A DNA stretch of 64,000 bases from JANYBV01 sp043763155 (lineage in GTDB: Bacteria; Pseudomonadota; Alphaproteobacteria; Rickettsiales; SXRF01), in NCBI GenBank assembly GCA_043763155.1, contig JAYULW010000050.1, positions 1 through 64,000 of the forward strand. The letters are read 5' to 3'. The translations under genes were made by a program, and so were the position numbers. Each line of letters opens with the position of its first letter. Within the stretch, counting starts at the first letter, position 1. The notes under the pieces were generated by a model that was not told where the DNA came from, ran no database searches, and saw only the letters and a list, made by a program, of their open reading frames with translations. Positions 17,321 to 25,360 of the stretch are shown here, in pieces.

Positions 17321-18789
17321 GCTGCCAACTTCAACTCCTTTGCCGCCTCGCGCGCCACCTGTGCATCGTCGAAGGGGTAGGTTTTATTCCCTACAATTTG
17401 TATCTTCTCATGGCCCTTACCAGCTATTACAAGTATGTCACCGCTAGCAAGCCCTTTCAATGCACCATAAATAGCTTCACGCCGATCCGCAACTTCTTTG
17501 GCATGTTTTGTTGCAGCCATAATCGCATGGCGGATCAGCGCCGCATCTTCACTGCGCGGGTTATCATCCGTCACAATGGCCACATCCGCCAGCGTATCGC
17601 CAATTTTGCCCATCTCTGGCCGCTTGCCCGCATCCCGGTCGCCGCCACAACCAAACACCACGTGCAGCCTGCCCTCGGTGTGGGGCCGCAGCGTCTGCAA
17701 AATATTAGCCAGCGCCATCGGCGTATGCGCGTAATCAATAAATACCGCTGCCCCATTGGCCAGCTGCACCACCTGCTCCAGCCGCCCCGGCACGCCCGCA
17801 AGCTTAGGAATACACGCCAGCGCCCGGCCCAAATCCCCGCCCGAACCCACAACCAGCCCCAGCGCGGTCAAAATATTCATGGTCTGGAACGCACCCACCA
17901 GCGGAATCTCCAGCACATGGTGCTTGCCAAACAGCTCAACTTCCACGCACTGCCCATGCGGCAGCGGCTTTAGCCCCAGCACCCGGAACTCACTCCCCGC
18001 CTTGCCAAACCCAATCACCTTATGCCCCCGCGCATCGCAGATGGCCTTCACTTCCGCAAAGCGCTTATCGTCCTGGTTCAGCACCGCCGTGCCGCCCTTG
18101 GGCAGCAGCGCCGAGAACAGCCGCATCTTCGCCTCGAAATACTTATCTTCCGTGAGATGATAATCCAGATGGTCGCGGGCGATATTCGTAAACGCCGCCG
18201 CCTCCAGCTTCACCCCGTCCAGCCTGTGCTGGTCCAGCCCATGGCTCGACGCCTCCATGCACACCCGCTGCACGCCCTTAGCCGCCATGCCCGCCAGCGC
18301 CTCATGCAACTGCACCGGATACGGCGTGGTGTAAGACCCCGCCAGCAACTGCTCGCCCGTCCCCGAAAGCGCCCCCAGCGTACCAACCGACGCCGATTGC
18401 TCCCCCATCAAATGCCAGAACTGCCGGTAAAAATCCGCCGTGGATGTCTTGCCGTCCGTACCCGTAACAGCCACCATATGCTCTGGTTGCCGCCCATAAA
18501 ACGCCGCCGCCATCAGCGCCATATCGCGCATGGCGTTGGTGCTTTTCAGCACTGGCAGCCCGCACCCGTCCACCTCCCCCTCGGCCAGCACCGCCACCGC
18601 GCCCGCTGCCTTAGCCGCAGGAATAAACGCCGCCCCGTCCACATGCGCGCCCTTAAGCGCGATAAACAACGTGCCCGCGCTCACCTGCCGCGAGTCGGGG
18701 GTAATGCTGCTGATGGAAAGTTGTGAAGCTGCGGAGGGGATGTCGAAAATGTCGCCAGTAGCACGTATCAGGTCAGAAAGAGGCAACAT
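17317..18789 (-). CDS. murE: UDP-MurNAc-tripeptide synthetase MurE (meso-DAP adding)
   Basis: MurE adds the third amino acid of the stem peptide. The protein has SRQVSAGTLFIALKGAHVDG, the ATP loop VTGTDGKTSTADFYRQ and, in the C-terminal domain, DDNPRSED; the DNPR motif is known to select meso-diaminopimelate. The frame continues upstream to 18939, but those residues only mirror ftsI; the ATG at 18789 (MLPLSDLIRATG) gives 490 residues, the normal size, and overlaps the ftsI stop by 17 bases. Confidence 0.96.
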   Translation of the reverse strand: MLPLSDLIRATGDIFDIPSAASQLSISSITPDSRQVSAGTLFIALKGAHVDGAAFIPAAKAAGAVAVLAEGEVDGCGLPVLKSTNAMRDMALMAAAFYGRQPEHMVAVTGTDGKTSTADFYRQFWHLMGEQSASVGTLGALSGTGEQLLAGSYTTPYPVQLHEALAGMAAKGVQRVCMEASSHGLDQHRLDGVKLEAAAFTNIARDHLDYHLTEDKYFEAKMRLFSALLPKGGTAVLNQDDKRFAEVKAICDARGHKVIGFGKAGSEFRVLGLKPLPHGQCVEVELFGKHHVLEIPLVGAFQTMNILTALGLVVGSGGDLGRALACIPKLAGVPGRLEQVVQLANGAAVFIDYAHTPMALANILQTLRPHTEGRLHVVFGCGGDRDAGKRPEMGKIGDTLADVAIVTDDNPRSEDAALIRHAIMAATKHAKEVADRREAIYGALKGLASGDILVIAGKGHEKIQIVGNKTYPFDDAQVAREAAKELKLAA

Positions 18790-20569
18790 GGAAATACCGT
18801 TTCGCAAGAGAAGGCGCCGTGGTGCTTGCTGCGGTAGTGGGTTTGTTGCTGGGTGTATTTTCCACCCAGAACTTCTCCGCATCATCCTTCGGCGAATCAT
18901 AGTTAGGACGGATATTAAGCAATGGGCCCATGCGCGCAATCACTTTATTAACCACCGGCGCGGAAATCCACCCGCCGGTTGCGAAATTATGCGTCGTCTT
19001 GTCGCCCTTCGGCTCGTCAATCATCACCAGCACGATATATTGCGGGTCATCCATCGGGAAGGTAGCAATGAAGGAAGCAAGCTTCGCGTTCGCCTCATAT
19101 TTGCCGCCCGTGTTCTTTTCCGCCGTGCCCGTCTTGCCCGCCACATGGTAGCCCGGCACATCCGCCTTCGTGCCCGTGCCATGGTCCACCACCAGCCGCA
19201 TCAACCGGCGCACATTTTCCGACGTCTTCTCGCTGATCACGCGCGGGCCTTCGGCCTTGCCCTTATTACCGTCTTTAAGCAGCGTAAGCTTGGGCAGCGT
19301 ACCGCCATTGACCATCGCCGCGATACCCCGCACCAGATGCAGCGGCGACACCGAAATCCCATGCCCATACGCAATCGTGACCGTGTTGATCTCTTTCCAG
19401 TCCTTCGGATACAGCGGCGAGGACTTCTCCGGCAATTCCAGATCCACCGGCTTCATCATCCCCACCTTTTCAAGGAAGGCCTTCTGTTTCTTCGTACCCA
19501 CATCCAGCACCATGCGCGCCGTGCCCACGTTCGAGGAATAGGCATAAATTTCCGGCACAGTGAGCCACTTATGCATCGGGTGCGCGTCCGAAATCGTGAA
19601 ATTCGCAATCTTCAGCGGGTGGTCGGCGTCATAGCTGCTTTTCATGTTCGCCGTGCCGCCCTCAAGCGCCATGGCCATGGTAAAGGTCTTAAACGTGGAG
19701 CCCATTTCATAGGTGCCGAGCGTTGCGCGGTTAAAGCGCGAAGCTTCCTTGCTGGCCATCGGGTTATGCGGATCGAAATCCGGCAAGCTCACCATGGAAA
19801 GCAGCTCGCCCGACCGCAAATCCATAATCACGCCCGTAGCCCCAATCGCCTGGAACTGGTCCACCGCTGCCTGCATTTCCTCATGCATGATGGCCTGAAG
19901 GCGCACATCCAGCGAAAGCTGCAACGGCTGCCCGTTTACCGCCGTATCCAGCAAACGGTCATCAAACTGCTTTTCAATGCCTGCCAACCCCTTATTATCC
20001 ACGCCCACATATCCCGTCACGTGCGAAAGCTCGTTGCCATGCGGATACACGCGCTTTTCCTCTGGCAAAAAGTAAAGCCCCGGAATACCCAGCGCATTGG
20101 CCACGCTTTCTTCCTTCGGCGTCAGGTTGCGCTTAATCCACAGGAAGGACTTACCCGCCTTAAGCTTGGTCAGCAGCTGCTTGCTATCCATGCCAAACGC
20201 CTTGGAAAGCTTCGCCGCCGCTTCTTCTTTATTTTTGATTTCTTTCGGGTTTACAAACACCGATGAGGTCATAAGGCTGGTTGCGATCAGCTCGCCGTTA
20301 CGGTCCACGATATCGCCGCGCTGCAGTACCGGCTCGTCGCCCTTTTTCATCTCCACCTGCTGGGTCTTCTCGTCATTATCCGGGTCGCTCACCGTGATAA
20401 AGGTCGAATGCTTGTTGCTAAGCACCGCCACCTCCACCATGCGCACGCTGATGCTTACGAAGCACAGCACAAAAAACATCCCGACACACCAAAGGCGCAA
20501 CCGGCTTTGCTCGATGATGCGCCTTCCTGTACTTTCCTTGATGATGACTTTGCGGGTCTGCCGGCTCAC
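18773..20569 (-). CDS. ftsI: Septal transpeptidase FtsI (PBP3)
   Basis: FtsI is the class B penicillin-binding protein that cross-links septal peptidoglycan with FtsW. The 598-residue protein has a basic start, one membrane segment near residues 28-46 (CVGMFFVLCFVSISVRMVE), a dimerisation/pedestal region, and the penicillin-binding triad: STFK (in YEMGSTFKTF), SSN (in YAYSSNVGTARM) and KTGT (in VAGKTGTAEKN). It follows ftsL with a four-base overlap. Confidence 0.96.
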   Translation of the reverse strand: MSRQTRKVIIKESTGRRIIEQSRLRLWCVGMFFVLCFVSISVRMVEVAVLSNKHSTFITVSDPDNDEKTQQVEMKKGDEPVLQRGDIVDRNGELIATSLMTSSVFVNPKEIKNKEEAAAKLSKAFGMDSKQLLTKLKAGKSFLWIKRNLTPKEESVANALGIPGLYFLPEEKRVYPHGNELSHVTGYVGVDNKGLAGIEKQFDDRLLDTAVNGQPLQLSLDVRLQAIMHEEMQAAVDQFQAIGATGVIMDLRSGELLSMVSLPDFDPHNPMASKEASRFNRATLGTYEMGSTFKTFTMAMALEGGTANMKSSYDADHPLKIANFTISDAHPMHKWLTVPEIYAYSSNVGTARMVLDVGTKKQKAFLEKVGMMKPVDLELPEKSSPLYPKDWKEINTVTIAYGHGISVSPLHLVRGIAAMVNGGTLPKLTLLKDGNKGKAEGPRVISEKTSENVRRLMRLVVDHGTGTKADVPGYHVAGKTGTAEKNTGGKYEANAKLASFIATFPMDDPQYIVLVMIDEPKGDKTTHNFATGGWISAPVVNKVIARMGPLLNIRPNYDSPKDDAEKFWVENTPSNKPTTAASTTAPSLAKRYFHVASF

Positions 20570-20919
20570 CTGCCTCCCCCGGCCTTGCTCACATGCAGCG
20601 AAGCGGTCTTGATCGGCCCGTCCTTATCCGCTGCCGCAACGCTCTGCGCGGGGAACGGAATTTCTTCCACTTCCGCAATCTGGTTCACAGTCAGGTCGGT
20701 GGATGCGAGATATTTGGCGGCCAGCTGCTGCAAGCGTTGCGGACGGTTCAGATACGCCCACTCCGCATTTACCACATGCAGCGCCTCGCGCTCATGTTCC
20801 AATTCCCGCGAAGTGGAAGCCACTTCGTTCTTCAGCGTCTGCACCTGATACTTGACCTTATAAAGCATGAACGACGCCACCACGATAACCATCATCCAAA
20901 CAACTGTCGAGAGTTTCAT
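20566..20919 (-). CDS. ftsL: Cell division protein FtsL
   Basis: FtsL is a short bitopic protein that, with FtsB, activates FtsWI. This 117-residue product has one N-terminal membrane segment (STVVWMMVIVVASFMLYKV, residues 3-21) followed by a predicted coiled coil (VQTLKNEVASTSRELEHEREAL) and the typical WAYLNRPQRLQQLA stretch. Sequence conservation in this family is low, so the call depends on topology and on its place between rsmH and ftsI. The start is four bases after the rsmH stop. Confidence 0.9.
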   Translation of the reverse strand: MKLSTVVWMMVIVVASFMLYKVKYQVQTLKNEVASTSRELEHEREALHVVNAEWAYLNRPQRLQQLAAKYLASTDLTVNQIAEVEEIPFPAQSVAAADKDGPIKTASLHVSKAGGGR

Positions 20920-20923
20920 GACG

Positions 20924-21874
20924 TTATACTTTCTCGGATGCTTGCATCATGCGCATCGTTGCCGAGCGCGCACGGGGGTTGGTGTCCAGCTCTGCGTCGC
21001 CCGCAGTGCGTTTCTCCGGCTTGGGTAAAAAAAAGCGGGGAGCCTCACCGCCAGAAGCTGGCCGGTTTGCCATGAGCTGTTGAGGCACATGGCGCGAGGA
21101 CTCCCCAGTTTTACCGCAACGGGAGTGGGTAAAGCGTTTCACGATACGGTCTTCCAAAGAGTGGAAGGAAACCACCACCATGCGCCCACCGGGGGTGAGC
21201 AGGTCTTCGGCGGCTTTCAGGCCCGTTTCGAGAGATTCAAATTCGTGGTTCACATAAATGCGCAAACCCTGGAAGCTGCGCGTGGAAGGGTCGGTCTTGC
21301 CGTGCTGCCCGCCCAGAACGCCGCGAATAATATCGGCCAGCTGCTTGGTGCGCGTAATCGGCGTCTCAGCCCGCGCCTTCACAATCGCCGCCGCAATTTT
21401 GCGCGCCGCCTTCTCTTCCCCGTAATAGTGGAAGATGTCGGCCAATTCTTCTTCATCCGCGCCGTTCACAATGTCCGAAGCACTGGCACCGCTATCGCTC
21501 ATGCGCATATCAAGGGGGCCATCATTCTTAAACGAAAACCCGCGCCCTGCCTGGTCCAGCTGCATCGAAGAAACCCCAAGGTCCAGCACAATGCCGTCCA
21601 CTTCCTCAACGCCATGCAGCTCCAAGAGCGAACACATGTCGGAGAAATTCCCCAGCAACCACACAAAACGCCCCGGAAATTCCGCTTCCAGCTTTTCGGC
21701 AAATACTTTCGTGGAAGGATCGCGGTCAATCGCAAACACCCGGCAATCCGCCGCGTTCAAAATCGCGCGGCTATACCCGCCCGCGCCAAACGTGCCGTCC
21801 ACATACACGCCGTTATCCTTCGGCGCCAGCCAATCAAGCATTTCCCCAAGCATCACCGGATTGTGCGAACTCAT
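20924..21874 (-). CDS. rsmH: 16S rRNA m4C1402 methyltransferase RsmH
   Basis: RsmH (MraW) methylates N4 of C1402 in 16S rRNA. The 316-residue protein starts HNPVMLGEMLDWLAPKDNGVY, with the SAM motif VDGTFGAGGYSRAIL near residue 26, followed by FAIDRDP, VDGIVLDLGVSSMQLDQ, RGFSFKNDGPLDMRM and VVVSFHSLEDRIVKRF, the usual signature series. It overlaps mraZ by four bases and is the second gene of the dcw operon. Confidence 0.96.
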   Translation of the reverse strand: MSSHNPVMLGEMLDWLAPKDNGVYVDGTFGAGGYSRAILNAADCRVFAIDRDPSTKVFAEKLEAEFPGRFVWLLGNFSDMCSLLELHGVEEVDGIVLDLGVSSMQLDQAGRGFSFKNDGPLDMRMSDSGASASDIVNGADEEELADIFHYYGEEKAARKIAAAIVKARAETPITRTKQLADIIRGVLGGQHGKTDPSTRSFQGLRIYVNHEFESLETGLKAAEDLLTPGGRMVVVSFHSLEDRIVKRFTHSRCGKTGESSRHVPQQLMANRPASGGEAPRFFLPKPEKRTAGDAELDTNPRARSATMRMMQASEKV

Positions 21875-22329
21875 TGTTTTGCTCCCGGCGTACCGCGAAG
21901 CTGGTAGCGCTTGCTCTTCGCCAGTTCGCGTGCGCGCAGCGCATGCTCGGCAAATGCTACCGGTTCCCAGATTTCAAAAATCTCGCCCTTACCCACAAAC
22001 ACTGCTTGTTCGCTAAGGTTAGCCGATGCAATCAGCTGCTCCGGCAGCATGATGCGCCCTTCCCCGTCAAACGACAGCTGCACGCTCTCACCGAAAATGG
22101 TGGTGGCAAACGCGTCGCGCTCTTCAGAAAACGGGTCCAGCATTTCAATGCGCTCGTTGAGCTTCATAAAACGGTCCATGCCGCAGCCCTCGATGCAGGA
22201 ATGCAGCAAAGAGCCATACGCCACGATGCCAGCAAATTCCTGCGCAGCCAGATTCGCGCGGAACTGCGCGGGGACGGAAATGCGCCCCTTCTTATCAATA
22301 CGGTTCTGATAGGTCGAAAGAAATAACAT
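21871..22329 (-). CDS. mraZ: Transcriptional regulator MraZ
   Basis: MraZ is a small DNA-binding protein with two SpoVT/AbrB-like repeats that represses its own dcw operon. The 152-residue product carries the two halves: NRIDKKGRISVPAQFRANL near residue 9 and LSFDGEGRIMLPEQLIASANL near residue 90. It is the first gene of the dcw cluster, and a phased array of TGGGN boxes lies just upstream at the promoter, as expected for autoregulation. No strong ribosome binding site is seen before the ATG at 22329. Confidence 0.95.
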   Translation of the reverse strand: MLFLSTYQNRIDKKGRISVPAQFRANLAAQEFAGIVAYGSLLHSCIEGCGMDRFMKLNERIEMLDPFSEERDAFATTIFGESVQLSFDGEGRIMLPEQLIASANLSEQAVFVGKGEIFEIWEPVAFAEHALRARELAKSKRYQLRGTPGAKQ

Positions 22330-22360
22330 TGGGTTTTCTTTAGCCTGTTCATGCCCTACA

Positions 22361-22405
22361 TGGCGCTTTATGGGATAACGTGGGATTTCATGGGTATTAA
22401 TGGGA
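22361..22405 (+). promoter_or_regulatory. MraZ-box array (TGGGN repeats every 10 bp)
   Basis: TGGGA, TGGGA, TGGGT and TGGGA start at 22371, 22381, 22391 and 22401, each followed by a five-base spacer; a degenerate TGGCG at 22361 keeps the same phase. MraZ of E. coli is known to bind TGGGN direct repeats with five-base spacers. The array abuts the -10 element of the mra promoter and covers the expected transcription start, fitting autorepression. The boxes read on the plus strand, opposite to transcription. Confidence 0.85.
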
Positions 22406-22433
22406 GATTATGCCTTTTCCATGGGCTAGTCAA
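22405..22433 (-). promoter_or_regulatory. Promoter of the mra/dcw operon
   Basis: On the minus strand TTGACT (22433-22428) and TAATCT (22410-22405) are separated by exactly 17 bases, a good sigma70-type promoter. The start of transcription would fall near 22398, leaving a leader of about 70 bases before mraZ. The MraZ boxes begin at the edge of the -10 element. Confidence 0.8.
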
Positions 22434-22570
22434 CCCCCTTTCACCATTTACCCCCCTGTTAATGTCGGGGATAACCCGCCAAAAAACCGCCATAATCAGG
22501 GGATAACTATTTTCCCCATAAATTCCCATGGCACAGCCATAGCCCGGCCCATCTGGGAAATTTTGGACAT

Positions 22571-22602
22571 AAAAAAAGCCCCGTCCGAAGACAGGGCCTT
22601 TT
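22571..22602 (-). terminator. Rho-independent terminator after rpsD
   Basis: On the minus strand AAGGCCCTGTC-TTCG-GACGGGGCTT is followed by a run of T. It forms a GC-rich stem with a UUCG tetraloop (one G-U pair), about 30 bases after the rpsD stop. This separates rpsD from the mra promoter downstream. Confidence 0.88.
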
Positions 22603-22632
22603 CATTAGTAGCGGAAACCGCCCTAGGGCAGA

Positions 22633-23250
22633 TTAACGCGAGTAATATTCGATAACGAAGTTCGGCTGCATGATGACCGGGTACGGTACTTCAGCAAGCT
22701 TGGGAACGCGGATGAACTTGGCTTTCATTTCCGTGTTGTTGAACTCGATATATTCGGGAACGGAGCGTTCCGGGTTCTGGATCATTTCCAGTACAACCGG
22801 GATCTGCTTGCTCTTTTCGCGCAGTTCGATCACGTCGCCTTCCATAACCAGCATGGAGGGAACGTTAGCTTTTTTGCCGTTGATGCGCACATGGCCATGG
22901 CTTACGAGCTGGCGTGCGGCAAACGGGGAAGCAACGAGGCCCATACGGTATACAACGGTGTCCAGGCGGCTTTCCAGCAGGCCGATCAGGTTTTCGCCCG
23001 TGTCGCCCTTGCGGCGCAGCGCTTCCTGATAGATGCGGCGGAACTGGCGCTCGGTGATGTTGCCATAATAGCCGCGCAGCTTTTGCTTTTCGCGCAGCTG
23101 GGTGCCGTAATCCGAGGTCTTCTTGCGCTTTGCCTGGCCGTGCTGGCCGGGAGCGTATGCGCGCTTGTTGAACGGATCCTTAGCAGAGCCCCAGAGGCTG
23201 GCGCCGAGGCGGCGGCTAATTTTGAATTTGCAATCAAGACGTTTGGTCAC
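22633..23250 (-). CDS. rpsD: 30S ribosomal protein S4
   Basis: S4 is a primary 16S rRNA-binding protein that nucleates 30S assembly. The 205-residue product has the S4 N-terminal segment (TKRLDCKFKISRRLG, WGSAKDPFNKRAYAPGQHG) and the S4 RNA-binding domain (ESRLDTVVYRMGLV, ARQLVSHGHVRINGKKANVPS). I chose the GTG at 23250, preceded by CAGGTAA, because it matches the conserved S4 start; the frame runs on to 23322 but those hydrophobic residues do not belong to S4. It stands alone with its own terminator. Confidence 0.95.
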   Translation of the reverse strand: MTKRLDCKFKISRRLGASLWGSAKDPFNKRAYAPGQHGQAKRKKTSDYGTQLREKQKLRGYYGNITERQFRRIYQEALRRKGDTGENLIGLLESRLDTVVYRMGLVASPFAARQLVSHGHVRINGKKANVPSMLVMEGDVIELREKSKQIPVVLEMIQNPERSVPEYIEFNNTEMKAKFIRVPKLAEVPYPVIMQPNFVIEYYSR

Positions 23251-23366
23251 AGTATTACCTGATATATAGATTAAGAATAAAGGGAGGTGAAATATACAAA
23301 GAAAAACGGGGCTGTCAAACAAAGAATGCGCCTAAAAACGCATTATTTTAGCCCAAGGGAATATAT

Positions 23367-23783
23367 TTAGAGACGACGCCCCGCAGGTGTCGCTAATTCC
23401 TCAACTTTCCGGCTTCCGTCAATGGCGTTCAGGCCATCAGCACGGGTAAGGTTGGGGATGGTGGTATCAAGCGCCTGCGCGCCGGATTGCTGTGCTTTGT
23501 AGCGTTTCGTGAAATCGCCCTCAACCGGGGCCTCGCCCATCATGGTCTGAGCCTGAGCTTGGGGTTGCGTCATTTGCGGCGGATATTCCATAATGGCGGG
23601 AATAGGCGCGGTAAGTTCCTGCGGCAGCGGCGGCATATCATCTGCCGAAGGGCGGCGGCTATTGCGCAAGCTCATCACCGCAATCGGCAAAGCTACGGCA
23701 CCGCCCGCGATCAAACCGCCGATCCCCGCAACCTTGGGGATCTTCTTGAACATTTCTGCACTCGGTTTCCAGCTAATAGCCAT
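23367..23783 (-). CDS. Unknown small protein with one glycine-rich membrane segment
   Basis: I do not recognise this 138-residue protein. It has a short N-terminal stretch, one hydrophobic Gly/Ala segment at about residues 17-38 (KVAGIGGLIAGGAVALPIAV), a basic flank (LRNSRRP), then a Pro/Gln/Met-rich low-complexity region and a polar tail. It starts 19 bases after the stop of the 230-residue Gly-rich protein, so the two are probably one operon. A Gly-zipper-like segment is shared by three of the four unknown genes here. Single-pass membrane protein is all that can be supported. Confidence 0.7.
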   Translation of the reverse strand: MAISWKPSAEMFKKIPKVAGIGGLIAGGAVALPIAVMSLRNSRRPSADDMPPLPQELTAPIPAIMEYPPQMTQPQAQAQTMMGEAPVEGDFTKRYKAQQSGAQALDTTIPNLTRADGLNAIDGSRKVEELATPAGRRL

Positions 23784-23802
23784 AACGTTAGTCCTTCAGC
23801 GA

Positions 23803-24495
23803 TTAAAGCTGCTTGGGCATCATTGCTTCGACTTCGCGCTGCTTCAACACAGCCTTCGCCTTCGATTCGCATTTCAGCTCGATTTCTTTGCCTGCAAAAC
23901 CACCGGCAGCGGCGGCAGCAGCCTGCTGGCCTTTCGGGTCAGCGCCCGCAGCCATCTGCGCGCTCATATGTTCCTGAATCTGGTTGACCACGAACTCCTG
24001 GCCCTTCTGGAAAGCCACCTGTTCGCGCTTCTGGATTTGCGGCTCTATGTCGGACTTGGCAATCTGGTAGCCTTCCTGAATGCCTTTGATTTCGCCGTCA
24101 TTGAATGTTTTTGCGCGGGTGTTCTGTTTGCCCTGACCACGGTTGCGGTATGCGGAATTTTCATCCACCACCTGCCCTACGCCCTTAACTGCGCCAAGCG
24201 CACCGCCAACAACCGCAGCGCCGCCACCGAAGGAAGCAGCCGAAGAAACACCGGCAACCACACCGCCGACAACGCCAGCCGCGCTAACCAGCAGGCCAGC
24301 CACCGAAGCGATACCGCCCATGATGCCGCCCGTAGCGAGTGCCGAAATCGCAGCGCCCGCAAGCAAACCAGCGCCACCGATAACAACGGCGGGAATGGCG
24401 AATGCGGCGATTGCACCGAGCAAGCCCCATTTCACAGCTTTGCCACCTACCGTAGCGGCGGTGCTAAAACCATCGTGATTGATCGGGTCAGCCAT
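23803..24495 (-). CDS. Unknown protein with a long glycine-zipper hydrophobic block
   Basis: I do not recognise this 230-residue protein. Residues about 20-110 are an almost unbroken Gly/Ala/Val hydrophobic block with repeated GxxxG spacing (for example GGIMGGIASVAG and GGGAAVVGGALG), enough for three or four membrane passes. The remainder is polar and predicted helical, including DGEIKGIQEGYQIAKSD and QKREQVAFQKGQEFVVNQ, with coiled-coil-like character. There is no signal peptide. Such Gly-zipper blocks occur in pore-forming or membrane-inserting proteins, but no family was identified. A CtrA-type TTAACCAT lies upstream at 24592. Confidence 0.72.
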   Translation of the reverse strand: MADPINHDGFSTAATVGGKAVKWGLLGAIAAFAIPAVVIGGAGLLAGAAISALATGGIMGGIASVAGLLVSAAGVVGGVVAGVSSAASFGGGAAVVGGALGAVKGVGQVVDENSAYRNRGQGKQNTRAKTFNDGEIKGIQEGYQIAKSDIEPQIQKREQVAFQKGQEFVVNQIQEHMSAQMAAGADPKGQQAAAAAAGGFAGKEIELKCESKAKAVLKQREVEAMMPKQL

Positions 24496-24591
24496 AAAAA
24501 GTCCTTATAATGAAAGTGTTACCTCAACATACGTAGAGTATGGCACAGAAGGCCGCGACTATTAAGTTAAGGTTTTATTACAATAGCCTAA

Positions 24592-24599
24592 TTAACCAT
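24592..24599 (+). promoter_or_regulatory. CtrA-type half-site TTAACCAT
   Basis: TTAACCAT matches the 8-base half-site reported for the alphaproteobacterial cell-cycle regulator CtrA. It lies in the 148-base AT-rich gap upstream of the 230-residue Gly-rich protein (minus strand), about 100 bases before its start. A single half-site can occur by chance. Confidence 0.35.
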
Positions 24600-24643
24600 T
24601 ACAGGTCAAGGTCTAGGGAAAAAACGGACGCTCTCGCAAGACC

Positions 24644-25207
24644 TTAAGTGTAGGCTGGGCCTTCCGGTCCCATGCCCCTGCCCTGCGGCAGGCCACGGTT
24701 CGGGTTCATGCCCTCATCCATACGCATCATGGCGGCTTTCTGGCGGTCACGGGCCTGGTGCAGGCTTGCCAGCATGCCGGAGCGCTGCTTGGCCATATGG
24801 AATTTATTCACAATCTTATCTTCTTCAGTATCCGCCGCGTCCGATGCGCTGCTAAGCGCAAGCAAACCGCCGCCCGTAGCGCCAATCGCGCCGCCATATC
24901 CAGCGCCTGCAAGTGCCGCGCTGCCAATCGCGCTGGTAACAAGCCCGCCTGCGCCTGAAGCAAGCCCAACCGCCGATGCGATCCAGCCCACAGGCCCAAG
25001 CGCCACCACCGTCATGCCGCCAACCAGCGTCGCAACGCCTGCAAATGCCGCAGCGCCAACACCCGCACCGATCAAACCACCCTTAAATCCACCACCCAGA
25101 ACATGCTTTGCCTGGCTTGCGATACGGCTGTGGTTTTTAAGCGCGGGATGTACGTCGTCATCCGCATCCACGCTAAGGTCTTGGTCTTCAATACGGCTTC
25201 TGGACAT
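24644..25207 (-). CDS. Unknown protein with glycine-zipper hydrophobic block, second member
   Basis: I do not recognise this 187-residue protein. It has an acidic N-terminus (SRIEDQDLSVDADDD), then a Gly/Ala-rich hydrophobic block at about residues 36-118 with GxxxG repeats (GGGFKGGLIGAGVG, GYGGAIGATGGG), and a charged Met/Arg-rich C-terminal tail. The architecture resembles the 230-residue neighbour, hydrophobic Gly-zipper block followed by a charged helical tail, although the sequences are not obviously homologous. It is separated from its neighbours by about 150 bases on each side, so it may have its own promoter. Confidence 0.7.
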   Translation of the reverse strand: MSRSRIEDQDLSVDADDDVHPALKNHSRIASQAKHVLGGGFKGGLIGAGVGAAAFAGVATLVGGMTVVALGPVGWIASAVGLASGAGGLVTSAIGSAALAGAGYGGAIGATGGGLLALSSASDAADTEEDKIVNKFHMAKQRSGMLASLHQARDRQKAAMMRMDEGMNPNRGLPQGRGMGPEGPAYT

Positions 25208-25360
25208 ATACGAACCTGTAAAAAACGCTTTCTCTATACTTCCACTATGGCATAGCGGCCTGCAAATCTCAAATTAAGCTTTTATGGCAGCAATTTCCAG
25301 CACATGTCAGGAATATGACAATCCGCCCGAAAAACCACAATAACAAATAATTTGAGTGCC

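Larger units (their letters stand above)
22330..22632. other. Intergenic region between mraZ and rpsD
   Basis: This 303-base gap holds the MraZ boxes, the mra promoter and the rpsD terminator listed separately. In addition GGGGATAAC occurs at 22467-22475 and 22499-22507, 32 bp apart (about three helical turns), with CCGCC-A6-CCGCC between them. These lie 34-74 bases upstream of the mra -35 hexamer and could bind an activator or a second regulator. No credible gene was found in the gap. Confidence 0.5.

Noticed and set aside
22410..22655. 81-codon plus-strand ORF across the mra promoter region
   Set aside because: It runs through the promoter and the rpsD terminator, has no ribosome binding site, and its product looks random.
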